Positions 13,061 to 21,742 of a stretch of DNA of 64,000 nt are shown piece after piece. The stretch is from assembly GCF_033115175.1 (NCBI RefSeq), contig NC_084834.1, positions 42,700,077-42,764,076 on the forward strand. The letters run 5' to 3'. This DNA is from Lepus europaeus (taxonomy: Eukaryota > Chordata > Mammalia > Lagomorpha > Leporidae). Below the pieces are notes generated by a model. It worked only from the letters and a program-made list of their open reading frames with translations. It did no database searches and was not told where the DNA came from. A program made the position numbers and the translations under genes. Numbering within the stretch: the first letter of the stretch is position 1; the number at the start of each line of letters is the position of its first letter.

Positions 13061-13656
13061 CATTTCTCTCCTGGGGAATTTTTTGACTTCAACCATCGTC
13101 CTTTCATGTGTTTTTTTATTATATTAATGGCAATTTTTAGTCAAATATAACTAATATGTCATATCTGCCTGATGAGTCTTTCAAAGAAGAGTACATTAAC
13201 AAAGAAAGAAAAACAAGATGCTTCCTCCAAGGAGGAAGCTGAGTGAAACAACTGAAACACTGAAAACTGAAATACTCCAACTGGCCTCTTTTGTAGGTTT
13301 TACTTCTTCAATCTTCAGTCCTGCTTTTCTCTCCTGTTTTGGATCCCTGAGGATTCTGGTTTTCATCATTAGATTTCCTGAATACGTCCAAGTTCATGTT
13401 TATTTAAGATACCTTGTATGTGTTTGTATGTACATATTAACACACATATACATATAGAGAGAGTATAAAGAATAATCTCTGCTTTTAGAGTGATCAAAGT
13501 TTGAATACAGTCTAATTCACTCATTAACCAAGAGACTTTTGGAAAATTCATCAAATTCTCTAAATTACATTATCTCATTAATTAGACGCATTTATATCTA
13601 GCCTCAAAGTATGCTTCAGATATAGTATGATTCTACTCTTAAATATGGTAAGAATT
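13061..13656. other. intergenic DNA
   Basis: No gene or clear repeat identified. A short TA/CA-rich stretch lies near 13420-13460. Confidence 0.5.
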
Positions 13657-13670
13657 TAGCTATATCCTTT

Positions 13671-13833
13671 TTTTTAAAAAAAAGTTTTTGTCAGCCAGAG
13701 TTAGACAGAGAGAGACAGACAGACAGAAAGTTCTTCCTTCCATTGGTTCACCCCCCAAATGGACGCCACAGCTGGCACACTGTGCTGATCCCAAGCCAGG
13801 AGCCAGGAGCTTCCTCCAGGTCTCCCATGCGGG
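13671..13833 (-). mobile_element. 5'-truncated CSINE, minus strand
   Basis: Only the tail-side half of the C-repeat is present, from the A tail through 'tctcccatgcggg'. A 14-bp duplication with one mismatch (TAGCTATATNCTTT) lies at 13657-13670 and 13834-13847, so the truncation happened at insertion. Confidence 0.9.
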
Positions 13834-13847
13834 TAGCTATATACTTT

Positions 13848-14159
13848 TGCTAGTCTTTTGCAAAGAAGTTAAAAACAACATCTCTCTTCAGAAAAATGAC
13901 ATATATAAAATTCCTACAGTGTTTATGTTCATATATTTTATATAAAACACCCATGATAAAAATCTTAAAACGTGATTCACTAATGAAGTATAATAGGAAA
14001 CCTGAAAAATTAGGAATATCAGGAAAATAGGAATGAAAAAATCAGGAAAAGATTGTAGTATGTATTGTTGTGAATTAAGTCACTGCTTGGGTTAAGTCAC
14101 CTTGTTATATCACATTGAAATATCTGATTTGAGTCATAGCTACTGAAGACTTCTAATAT
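13848..14159. other. AT-rich intergenic DNA
   Basis: Nothing recognisable. Confidence 0.5.
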
Positions 14160-14357
14160 ACCTAGTTAGCTGATGTGCTGGGGAGACAGCAGATGATGTC
14201 ACAACTGTTTGGGTTTTCACCACCCAAGTTGGAGATCTGGTTGAAGTTCATGGCTCCTGCTTTTGTCCTGGCCCAGCACCAGCTATTGTAGGCATTTAGG
14301 GAGTGAACCAGTAGAGGGAAGATCCTTCTCTCTCTCTCCTCTTTCAATTAAATAACT
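14160..14357 (+). mobile_element. decayed, head-deleted CSINE
   Basis: The tail half of a C-repeat ('catttagggagtgaaccag', CT run, 'ttcaattaaata') with a diverged, shortened head. It abuts the L1 tail at 14358. Confidence 0.7.
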
Positions 14358-17300
14358 CTTTTTTTTTAACTTTTATTTAATAGATATAAATTTCCAAAGT
14401 ACAGCTTTTGGATTACAGTGGCTTTTTCCCGCCATAACATCCCTCCCACACACAACCCTCTGATTTCCACTCCCTCTCCCATCCCGTTCTTCATCAAGAT
14501 TCATTTTCAATTATCTTTATATAAAGAAGATCAATTTAGTATATACTAAGTAAAGATTTCAACAGTTTGCACCCACACAGAAACACAAAGTATAAAGTAC
14601 TGTTTGAGTACTAGTTATACTATTAATTGACATAGTACAACACATTAAGGACAGAGACCCTACATGCAGAGTAAGTACACAGTGACTCCTGTTGCTGATT
14701 TAACAATTGACACCCTTATTTATGATGTCAGTAATCATCAGAGGCTCTTTTCATGAGCTGCCAAGGCTATGGAAGCCTCTTGAGGTCACCAACATGATGT
14801 TATTTAGAGAAGGGCATAGTCAAATTGGAAGTTCTCTCCTCCCTTTAGAGAAATGTACCTCCTTCTTTGATGGCCCCATTCTTTCCACTGGGATGTCACT
14901 CACAGAGATCTTTCATATAGGGTTTTTTTTTTCCGGCCAGAGTGTCTTGGATTTCCATGCCTGAAATACTCTCATGGGCTTTTTAGCCAGATCTGAATGC
15001 TTTAAGGCCTGATTTGAGGCCAGAGTGCTATTTAGGACATCTGCCATTCTAGGAGTCTGCTGTGTATCCCGCTTCCCATGTTGGATGGTTCTCTCCTTTT
15101 TAATTCTATCAGTTAGTATTAGCAGACAGTAGTCTTATTTATGTGATCCCTTTGACTCTTAATCCTATCATTATGATCAATTATGAACTGAAACAGATCC
15201 TTTTGACTAGTGAGATGGTATTGGTATCTGCCACCTTGATGGGATTGTATTGGAATCCTCTGGCACATTTCTGACTCTACCATAGGGGTGAATCCAATTG
15301 AGCATGTGCTGAAATATACATCTCCTCCTTCTCTTATTCCCACTCTTATATTTATTTTCAGTTAAATTTAAATACCTAAGAATAATTGTGTGTTAATTAA
15401 AGAGTTCAACAAATGGTATTAAGTACAACAAAAAATACTAAAGGAATAAAATAGTATATTGTTCCTTGACAGTCAGGAAAGGACTGATCAAGTCATTATT
15501 TCTCATGGTGTCCATTTCACTTCAAAATGTTTCCCTTTTGGTGCTTAGTTAGTTGTCACCCATCAGGATAACATATGATATTTGTCCCTCTGGGACTGGC
15601 TTATTTCACTCAGCGTGGTGTTTTCCAGATTCCTTGATTTTGTTGCAAAGGACCGGATTTCATTGTTTTTAACTGCTGTATAGTATTCTATAGAGTACAT
15701 ATCCCATAAATTTCTTTATCCAGTCTGCTGTTGATGGGCATTTAGGTTGATTCCAGGTATTAGCTATTGTGAATTGAACTGCGATAAACATTGAGATGCA
15801 GACAGCTCTTTTATTTGCCAATTTAATTTCCTTTGGGTAAATTCCAAGGAGTGGGATGGCTGGGTTGTATGGAAGGGCTATATTTAGGTTTGTGAGGAAT
15901 CTCCAGACTGACTTCCATGCTGGCTTTACCAGTTTGCATTCCCATCAACAGTGGGTTAGTGTCCCTTTTCCCCACATCCTCTCCAGCATCTGTTGTTGGT
16001 AGATTTTTGTATGTGAGCCATTCTAACAGGGGTGAGATTAAACCTCATTGTGGTTTTGATTTGCATTTCCCTGATTGCTAGTGATCCTGAACATTTTTTC
16101 ATGTTTCTGTTGGCCATTTGGATTTTCTCCTTTGAAAAATGTCTATTGAGGTTCTTGGCCTGTCTCTTAAGTGGGTTCTTTGGTTCATTGTTGTGAATTT
16201 TCTTGATCTCTTTGTAAATTCTGATTATTAATCCTTTATCTGTTGCATAGTTTACAAATATTTTTCCCATTCTGTCAGTTGCCTCTTCACTTTCCTGACT
16301 GTTTCTTTTACTGTACAGAAACTTCTCAATTTGATGTAATCCCAAATGTTAAGTTTGGCTTTGACTGCCTGTGCCTCTGGGGTCTTTTCCAAGAATTTTT
16401 TGCGTGTGCCTATATCTTGCAGGGTTTCTCCGATGTTCTCTAATAATTTGATGGTGTCAGATCATAGATTTAGTTCTTTAATCCATGTTGAGTTGATTTT
16501 TGTGTAAGGTGTAAGGTAGGGGTCTTGCTTCAAGCTTCTGCACATGGAAATCCAGTTTCTCAGCACCATTTGTTGAATAGACTGTCCTTACTCCAGGAAT
16601 TGGTTTTAGGTCCTTGATCAAATATAAGTTGGCTGTAGATGTTTGGATTTATTTCTGGTGTTTCTATTCTGGTCCATTGATCTATTCATCTGTCTGTACC
16701 AGTACCATGCCGTTTTGATTACAACTGCCCTGTAGTATGTCCTGAAATCTGGTATTGTGATGCCTCCAGCTTTGTTTTTGTTATACAAGATTGCTGTAGC
16801 TATTCAAGGTTTCCTGTGACTACATATGAATTTCAGCATCATTTTTTCCATATCTGAAAATAATGTCTTTGGTATTTTGATTGATATCCCAATGAATCTA
16901 TAAATTGTTTTTTTTTGAAAATGGACATTTAGATGATATTGATTCTTCCAATCCATGAGCATGGAAGATTTTTCCATTTTTTTGGTATCCTCTTCTATTC
17001 CTTTCTTTAAGATTTTGTAATTCTCATCGTAGAGATATTTGACATCTTGGCTTAGTTTATTCCAAGGTATTTGATTGTTTTTGTAGCTATTGTGAATGTG
17101 ATTGATCTTAGCAGTTCCTTCTCAGTCTTGGCATTGCCTGTGTATACAAGGCTGTTGATTTTTGTGCATTGATTTTATATCCTGCTACTTTGCCAAACTC
17201 TTCTATGAGTTCCAATAGTCTCTTAGTAGAGTTCTTTGGATCCCCTAAATAAAGAATCATATCATCTGAAAGAGGGATAGTTTGACTTCTTCCTTCCCAA

Positions 17301-17640
17301 TTTGTATCCCTTTAGTTTCTTTTTCTTGCCTAATAGCTCTGGATAAAACTGCCAGAACTACATTGAATAGCAGTGGTGAAAGTGGACATCCCTGTCTGGT
17401 ACCAGATCTCAGTTGAAATGCTTCCAACTTTTCCCCATTCAATATGATGCTGGCCGTGGGTTTTTCATAAATTGCTTTGATTGTATTGAGGAATGTTCTT
17501 TCTATACTCAATTCGCTTAGATTTTTCATCATGTAGTGGTGTTATATTTTATCAAATGCTTTCTTTCCATCTATTGAGATAATCATATCTTTTTTTTTCT
17601 GCAGTTTGTTAATGTGGTAGATCACATTGATTTATTTGAG
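14358..17640 (-). mobile_element. 5'-truncated rabbit L1, minus strand
   Basis: A T run at 14358-14370 is the A tail. The 3' UTR follows to about 15550, where a stop complementary to 'ggtgacaactaa' ends ORF2. ORF2 C-terminal and RT sequence then continues to about 17640, where the copy is cut off 5'. Minus-strand frames at 15956-16345 (C-terminal segment with 'KKIHNN'-like and '[13 protein letters not shown]' blocks) and 17257-17532 (RT motif with '[12 protein letters not shown]') are ORF2 pieces. Frameshifts separate them, including one just before the FADD-type active-site region. Non-functional. Confidence 0.9.
17257..17532 (-). pseudogene. L1 ORF2 reverse-transcriptase fragment
   Basis: A 91-residue open piece of the L1 RT domain. 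It contains the finger/palm region '[18 protein letters not shown]' and the characteristic [12 protein letters not shown] block, ending in frame-shifted sequence where the active-site Asp pair should follow. It belongs to the minus-strand L1 at 14358-17640. It has no start codon of its own in the family sense and would not make a working enzyme. Confidence 0.85.
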
Positions 17641-17955
17641 AATATGAACCTGTCATGTGTTGCAGCAAATTAAGCAGTTGCCTGTGAAGCTCCCATCCCA
17701 TTGGACAAAGATTTAAGTTCCAGCTGCTCCACTTCTGATACAGCTCTCTGATAATGCAAATAGAAGGCATCATACAATGGCCCAAGTGCCTGGGATCCTG
17801 CCACTCATGTGGGAGAACTAGATGGAGTTCTAGGCTCCTGGGTTTAACCTGACCCACTCCTAGCCATTGTGGCCATTTGGGGAGTGGAACAATGGATCGA
17901 ATTTCTCTCTCTCTCTCTCTTTCAAGTAAATCAATAAATTAATCATTAAAAATTC
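17641..17955 (+). mobile_element. CSINE at the 5' truncation of the L1
   Basis: C-repeat landmarks 'gctgctccacttctgat', 'ggcccaagtgcctggg', 'gccatttggggagtgg', CT run and A-rich tail. It lies immediately beside the L1 cut point, so it may have been inserted into the L1 or may mark the junction. Confidence 0.85.
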
Positions 17956-17961
17956 CTCAGT

Positions 17962-18285
17962 CAGATGTTATGGTGTAGAAGGTTAAGCTACCACTTGGGA
18001 TTCAGAAATCCTATATTGTAGTGCCAGTTATAGTTGGGTCTACTATGCATCCAATTCCTATTCCTGCTAATTTTTCCTGAGGGGTAGCAGATAATGATTC
18101 AAGGGCTTGGGCTCTTGCCACCTGTGTGGGAGATCTGGATGGATTTCCTGGCTGCTGGCAATTTCCTATGTGTAGCAGATATTTGAGAAGGGAACCAGCA
18201 GACAGACTATCTCTCTCTTTCTCTCCCTCTGTCACTCTCTTTCTCTCTCTCTCTTTTGCTCTGCCTTTCAGTAAAAAAAAAATAG
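17962..18285 (+). mobile_element. older CSINE, tandem with previous copy
   Basis: A second C-repeat in the same orientation, a few bases after the tail of the first, with 'ttatggtgtagaaggttaag' head, CT-rich run and 'ctctgcctttcag' tail. More diverged than its neighbour. Confidence 0.85.
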
Positions 18286-18539
18286 TAAACAAACATTTAA
18301 AGAATCAGAAACAGAAATTTAAACTTGTATTTAATGGAAATATGGCCAAATTCAGAGGTTTGGAAAAAATAAGTAAATATTTCACCTCTAACAATTGACC
18401 ATAAAAATGGTTTGACCTCATTAAAACTAGGCAATCTTAAGTCATAGTATATCAACAATTTCATAGTCATAGATAGCATATATCTCATATTTAAAAAAAT
18501 TTGTAATGTTTTATTTAATAATCATAAAATATTGATTTA

Positions 18540-18543
18540 CCAT
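18540..18543. repeat. target-site duplication CCAT, 5' copy
   Basis: CCAT directly before the TG of the 5' LTR. The identical 4 bases follow the CA of the 3' LTR at 25620-25623. An intact duplication means the two LTRs come from one integration event and have not recombined with another copy. Confidence 0.95.
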
Positions 18544-18727
18544 TGAAGGACCCTTATGGGGGAGAGGGACAAGAAACTAGGCCTGGGCAGATATCAGGGG
18601 CTTCTTAAGAGGTTAGATGTTCCCCAGAGTCCAGCGGGCAGGACGTTCTCTGGGAAGGAAAAGTCAATCCCCTTCAGATAACCTCTAGGCATGCCCAGAG
18701 CAGAGCTGCCACTCCCCTTCAGAGAAT

Positions 18728-18902
18728 CTCAGCACTCTCCTCAGCACTCTCCTCAGCTGGTTCCCTCAGCACTCTCCTCAGCACTCTCCTCAGCTGGTTC
18801 CCTCAGCACTCTCCTCAGCATTCTCCTCAGCTGGTTCCCTCAGCACTCTCCTCAGCACTCTCCTCAGCTGGTTCCCTCAGCACTCTCCTCAGCATTCTCC
18901 GG
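18728..18902 (+). promoter_or_regulatory. U3 37-bp direct repeats (putative enhancer)
   Basis: Four full copies and one partial copy of a 37-bp unit starting at 18728, 18765, 18802, 18839 and 18876. Each unit contains two or three CTCAGCAYTCTC modules and ends CAGCTGGTTCC. CAGCTG is an E-box. Direct repeats at this place in gammaretroviral U3 are usually enhancers. Which factors bind is unknown. The same array is at 25211-25385 in the 3' LTR. Confidence 0.85.
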
Positions 18903-18971
18903 TATGCTAATTGTCCCTCCGAACCAGCCAATCCCGTGCCACCTCTGCATTCCATATGCTAATTCGTTGCC

Positions 18972-18978
18972 TATATAA
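18972..18978 (+). promoter_or_regulatory. LTR TATA box
   Basis: TATATAA, 40 bp after the CCAAT box. It is the best candidate core promoter for the provirus. Confidence 0.85.
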
Positions 18979-19044
18979 CCTGTGTGAAACTGCCGCTCAG
19001 GGCTCCTCACTGCCTGAGGTGGGGGCCCGTTTGCGCAAACGTTC

Positions 19045-19050
19045 AATAAA
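19045..19050 (+). promoter_or_regulatory. LTR polyadenylation signal
   Basis: AATAAA in R. The functional copy for genomic RNA would be its equivalent in the 3' LTR at 25528-25533. Confidence 0.85.
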
Positions 19051-19139
19051 AACCTCGTGCTTTTTGCATCAACTGGTCTGGATCTTTGGGCGTCCTCCCG
19101 AGCAAGTGGGCATCTCTGCAACTGAGAGGTCCAACATTT

Positions 19140-19157
19140 TGGTGGCCCGTACGGGGA
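19140..19157 (+). promoter_or_regulatory. primer-binding site, tRNA-Ile
   Basis: TGGTGGCCCGTACGGGGA begins 3 bp after the 5' LTR. It is complementary to the 3' end of mammalian tRNA-Ile(AAT), whose acceptor stem ends CGGGCCA plus CCA. Most murine-leukaemia-type viruses use tRNA-Pro, so this primer choice is uncommon in this group. It is known in other class I elements such as HERV-I. Confidence 0.88.
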
Positions 19158-19265
19158 TTTTAGGTCGCCCTCAGACCCATTCTCTGCGGACCAGTTGGAG
19201 GTATAATTAAGTGTTTTCTGTTTGTTGTTCTTCGTCTTGAGTGTTCTGACTGGCCAGTACCTGAC

Positions 19266-19460
19266 TCTGTGAGACCAGTGGGGGAGGCAGGCGTGCCCAG
19301 CAACCCCTGGTCCGTTCCCCGGAGGACGCTCCGGTCTGTGAGACCAGTGGGGGAGGCAGGCGTGCCCAGCAACCCCTGGTCCGTTCCCCGGAGAACACTC
19401 CGGTCTGTGAGATCAGTAGGGGAAACCCTCGGTCCGTTCCCCCGGAAGACGCTCCCGGGG
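19266..19460 (+). repeat. 69-bp tandem repeats in the proviral leader
   Basis: Two full copies (19266-19334, 19335-19403) and a shortened third (from 19404) of a GC-rich unit starting TCTGTGAGAYCAGTRGGGGA and ending in the CGTTCCCC...ACTCCGG region. They lie between the primer site and gag, where gammaretroviruses carry dimerisation and packaging signals. Overlapping open frames on both strands are readings of the repeat, not genes. Confidence 0.9.
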
Positions 19461-19564
19461 TGGTCTGGAGGTGGGTTGGAGACCAAGTCTCCCTCCTTCC
19501 CAGGGAGGGCTGGTCAGGCAGCCGCTCCCAAAAATAGCGCAATAGCGTTCGATTTGTCTTAGCC

Positions 19565-19639
19565 ATGTGGTATGTCTTGCTTACTGTATATGTCTGTGCA
19601 TTGGCTGTTCTTTTTGTTTGGGCTAAAATCCTTGCACAC
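19565..19639 (+). other. in-frame hydrophobic gag leader (glyco-Gag-like)
   Basis: 25 codons fused in frame ahead of the MGQ start. It begins [10 protein letters not shown], continues with a hydrophobic segment and ends near a WAKILAH stretch. It looks like a signal anchor or transmembrane helix. In murine leukaemia viruses an upstream CUG start makes a membrane-anchored glycosylated Gag with a similar hydrophobic segment. Here the upstream start is an ATG with G at -3, a better -3 base than the C before the MGQ ATG. Function is inferred from position and hydrophobicity only. Confidence 0.6.
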
Positions 19640-21250
19640 ATGGGTCAACAAATAACCACCCCTTTAAGTCTCACTCTAGATCACTGGAAGGACGTTCGAG
19701 AACACGCGCGCCACCTCTCATTGGAGGTTAAAAGGAAACAATGGGCAAAATTCTGTTCCTCAGAGTGGCCGGCCTTCGAGGTCGGCTGGCCAAGGAACGG
19801 CACTTTTAACCTCGATATTATTTTACAGATTAAGGCGCGAGTCTTTCAGCCAGGATCCAATGGACACCCTGATCAGGTGCCCTACATTACCACGTGGGAG
19901 GATCTTACACGTAACCCCCCTCCCTGGATAGAACCCTTCTCCTTCCCGACGGAGCCCATACGGACCCCGTTACCCCCTCCTCCTATCCCGGTTGTGCCAA
20001 CCTCCTCCCTATACCCTCTGAAGGAGATTCGAGATCCAAAACCTGACAAGCCACCGGTTCTTCCGGCTGATCAGGACTTTCTGCTCTTTGACTCTCCCCC
20101 ACCTTATCTTCCCGGCCAGCCTGCTCCCCCGCAGGAGCTCCCACAACAACCAGAGCGGGATATGCAACCTTCTGCACCATCCCCTGATTCCACGAGGGCA
20201 GGGGAAGAAGTCTCAGCGCCTTCCCCGCCCTCCAGCCGCCTGCGCCTCCGTCGGGGGCAGGCAGGGGGCTCGGGAAGCGTCTGGAATTCGCAGGCTTTTC
20301 CTCTTCGCTCGGTGGCTGGCCAGATGCAGTACTGGCCATTTTCTGCTTCCGATCTTTACAATTGGAAAACCCATAACCCCTCTTTCTCTCAGGACCCCCA
20401 GGCTCTGACTGGGCTGATCGAGTCAATTTTATTGACTCATCAGCCCACCTGGGATGATTGTCAGCAGCTTCTGCAGACCCTCCTCACTACTGAGGAAAAG
20501 CAGCGTGTCTACCTTGAGGCACGGAAAAACGTCCCTGGAGCAGATGGCCGACCAACCCTACTGCTAAACGAAATCGAGGAGTCGTTTCCCTCAACCCATC
20601 CTGATTGAGACTACACCACCGTTGCTGGTAGGGAGCGACTTCGTCTTTATCGCCAGATTCTCCTTGCGGGTCTCAGAGGGGCTGGAAAGCGCCCCACCAA
20701 TTTGGCCAAGGTACGTGCAGTAGTACAGGGGGCTGAGGAAACGCCGGCAGGCTTCCTAGAAAGATTAATGGAAGCCTACCGTATGTATACCCCGTTTGAC
20801 CCCCTGGCAGAGGACCGGCAGGGAGATGTAATCATGTCCTTTATAGGACAGTCAGCGCCGGACATCCGCAATAAATTGCAGCGGCTAGAGGGGCTTCAGG
20901 GGTATACTATACAAGATTTAATGAAGGAGGCAGAAAAGATTTACAACAAAAGGGAGACCCGAGAGGAGAAGGAGGAAAGGATCCGCAAGGAGCAGGAGGA
21001 AAGGGAAGACAAAAGAGACAAAAGACGTAATCGAGAGCTTAGTAGAATTTTGGCCACCGTAGTGCAGGATACAGAAAGGAGTAGACCAGGACAGAATAGG
21101 GACTTGGGAGACAAACGAAAGCCTCGGGTGGAAAGAGATCAATGTGCCTATTGTAAAGAAAGAGGACACTGGGTCAAAGACTGCCCGAAGAAAACACAGG
21201 GACCAAAGAGGAGACCAGTTCCAATCCTGTCCCTGGAAGAAGACGACTAG
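19565..21250 (+). pseudogene. gag: gag, interrupted by one in-frame UGA
   Basis: Gag is the structural polyprotein (matrix, p12, capsid, nucleocapsid). The usual myristoylated start, MGQ, is at 19640. The same frame opens at an upstream ATG (19565) that adds 25 mostly hydrophobic residues. Numbered from 19565, late-domain motifs PPPY (178-181) and PSAP (202-205) lie in the proline-rich p12 region. The major homology region (QG...E...F..RL) lies just after 20702. A charged coiled-coil-like stretch follows, then one CCHC zinc knuckle (21143-21184, C-x2-C-x4-H-x4-C). The frame ends with UAG at 21248-21250, the place of the family's readthrough stop. A single UGA at 20606-20608 cuts the capsid, so only a truncated product could be made without readthrough. 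There is no ATG at 20702; that codon is TTG. Confidence 0.95.
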
Positions 21251-21742
21251 GTGATTCAGGGCCAGGAGCCCCCCCCCCCGAGCCCAGGATAACCCTTGAA
21301 GTGGGGGGCAGACCGGTAACCTTCCTGATTGACACGGGAGCCCAGCACTCGGTACTGACTTCAGAAAAAGGGCCTTTAAGCTCCAAGACTTCCTGGGTTC
21401 AGGGGGCAACTGGAGGGAAGTTATATCGCTGGACAACCAATCGAGAGGTCTAGTTAAGTACAGGACTTGTGACACACTCGTTCTTACTAGTGCCAGACTG
21501 TCCCTACCCCCTCCTGGGCAGGGACCTACTCTCGAAGGTAGGAGCCCAAATTCACTTCCATGAGAAAGGAGCTACCATCACAGACTCAGGAGGGCGGCCT
21601 CTCCAGGTATTAACACTACGCTTGGAGGACGAACACCGATTATTCGAGAGGCCCTCGTCCACCATGGCTCCCCTGGACCCCAAGTGGCTCACAGATTTTC
21701 CTCAGGCCTGGGCAGAGACTGCGGGAATAGGGCCGGCCTCCC
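21251..21742 (+). pseudogene. pro: protease region (pro), frameshifted and stopped
   Basis: This is retroviral aspartic protease, normally reached by reading through the gag UAG in the same frame. The catalytic DTGA motif is at 21331-21342 and the C-terminal GRDLL block near 21515-21530, both in frame 1 of the window. gag and pol are in frame 2. The shift into frame 1 coincides with an 11-C run (21269-21279). Keeping to the gag frame meets a UAA at 21290-21292 soon after the run. Within the protease frame there is a UAG at 21451-21453. The frame changes again, to that of pol, between about 21731 and 21745. No active protease could be made from this copy. Confidence 0.9.
21269..21279 (+). other. 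11-C homopolymer at the gag/pro frameshift
   Basis: An uninterrupted run of 11 C, 18 nt after the gag UAG. The frame of gag and the frame of the protease motif disagree by one base across it. The shift could be a true slippage mutation or an assembly error in a hard-to-read homopolymer. Confidence 0.85.

Larger units (their letters stand above)
18544..19136 (+). repeat. 5' LTR of the gammaretrovirus
   Basis: 593 bp, TG...CA. U3 carries 37-bp tandem repeats (18728-18902), a CCAAT box (18928-18932) and a TATA box (18972-18978). An AATAAA lies at 19045-19050. R should begin about 25-30 bp after the TATA, near 19003, and end near 19067, leaving a U5 of about 70 bp. Two ATGCTAATT octamer-like copies lie at 18904-18912 and 18957-18965. 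The plus-strand open frame 18691-18978 over the repeats is not a gene. Confidence 0.96.

Noticed and set aside
18728..18902. Regular repeats resembling a CRISPR array
   Set aside because: The units are contiguous with no unique spacers, lie inside retroviral U3 and occur again in the 3' LTR. The genome is mammalian.
18691..18978. 95-codon open frame in the LTR
   Set aside because: It is a reading of the 37-bp U3 repeats and is duplicated in the 3' LTR at 25174-25461.
19160..19641. Minus-strand open frames across the proviral leader
   Set aside because: The protein repeats exactly with the 69-bp DNA repeat. It has no independent support and runs antisense to gag.
20606..20608. The gag UGA as a programmed readthrough or selenocysteine codon
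   Set aside because: It lies inside capsid, away from the normal UAG readthrough site, and no recoding structure is evident. A nonsense mutation is simpler.
20702..21250. A separate gene starting at 20702
   Set aside because: The first codon is TTG and the frame is the same as gag. It is the capsid/nucleocapsid part of gag beyond the internal UGA.
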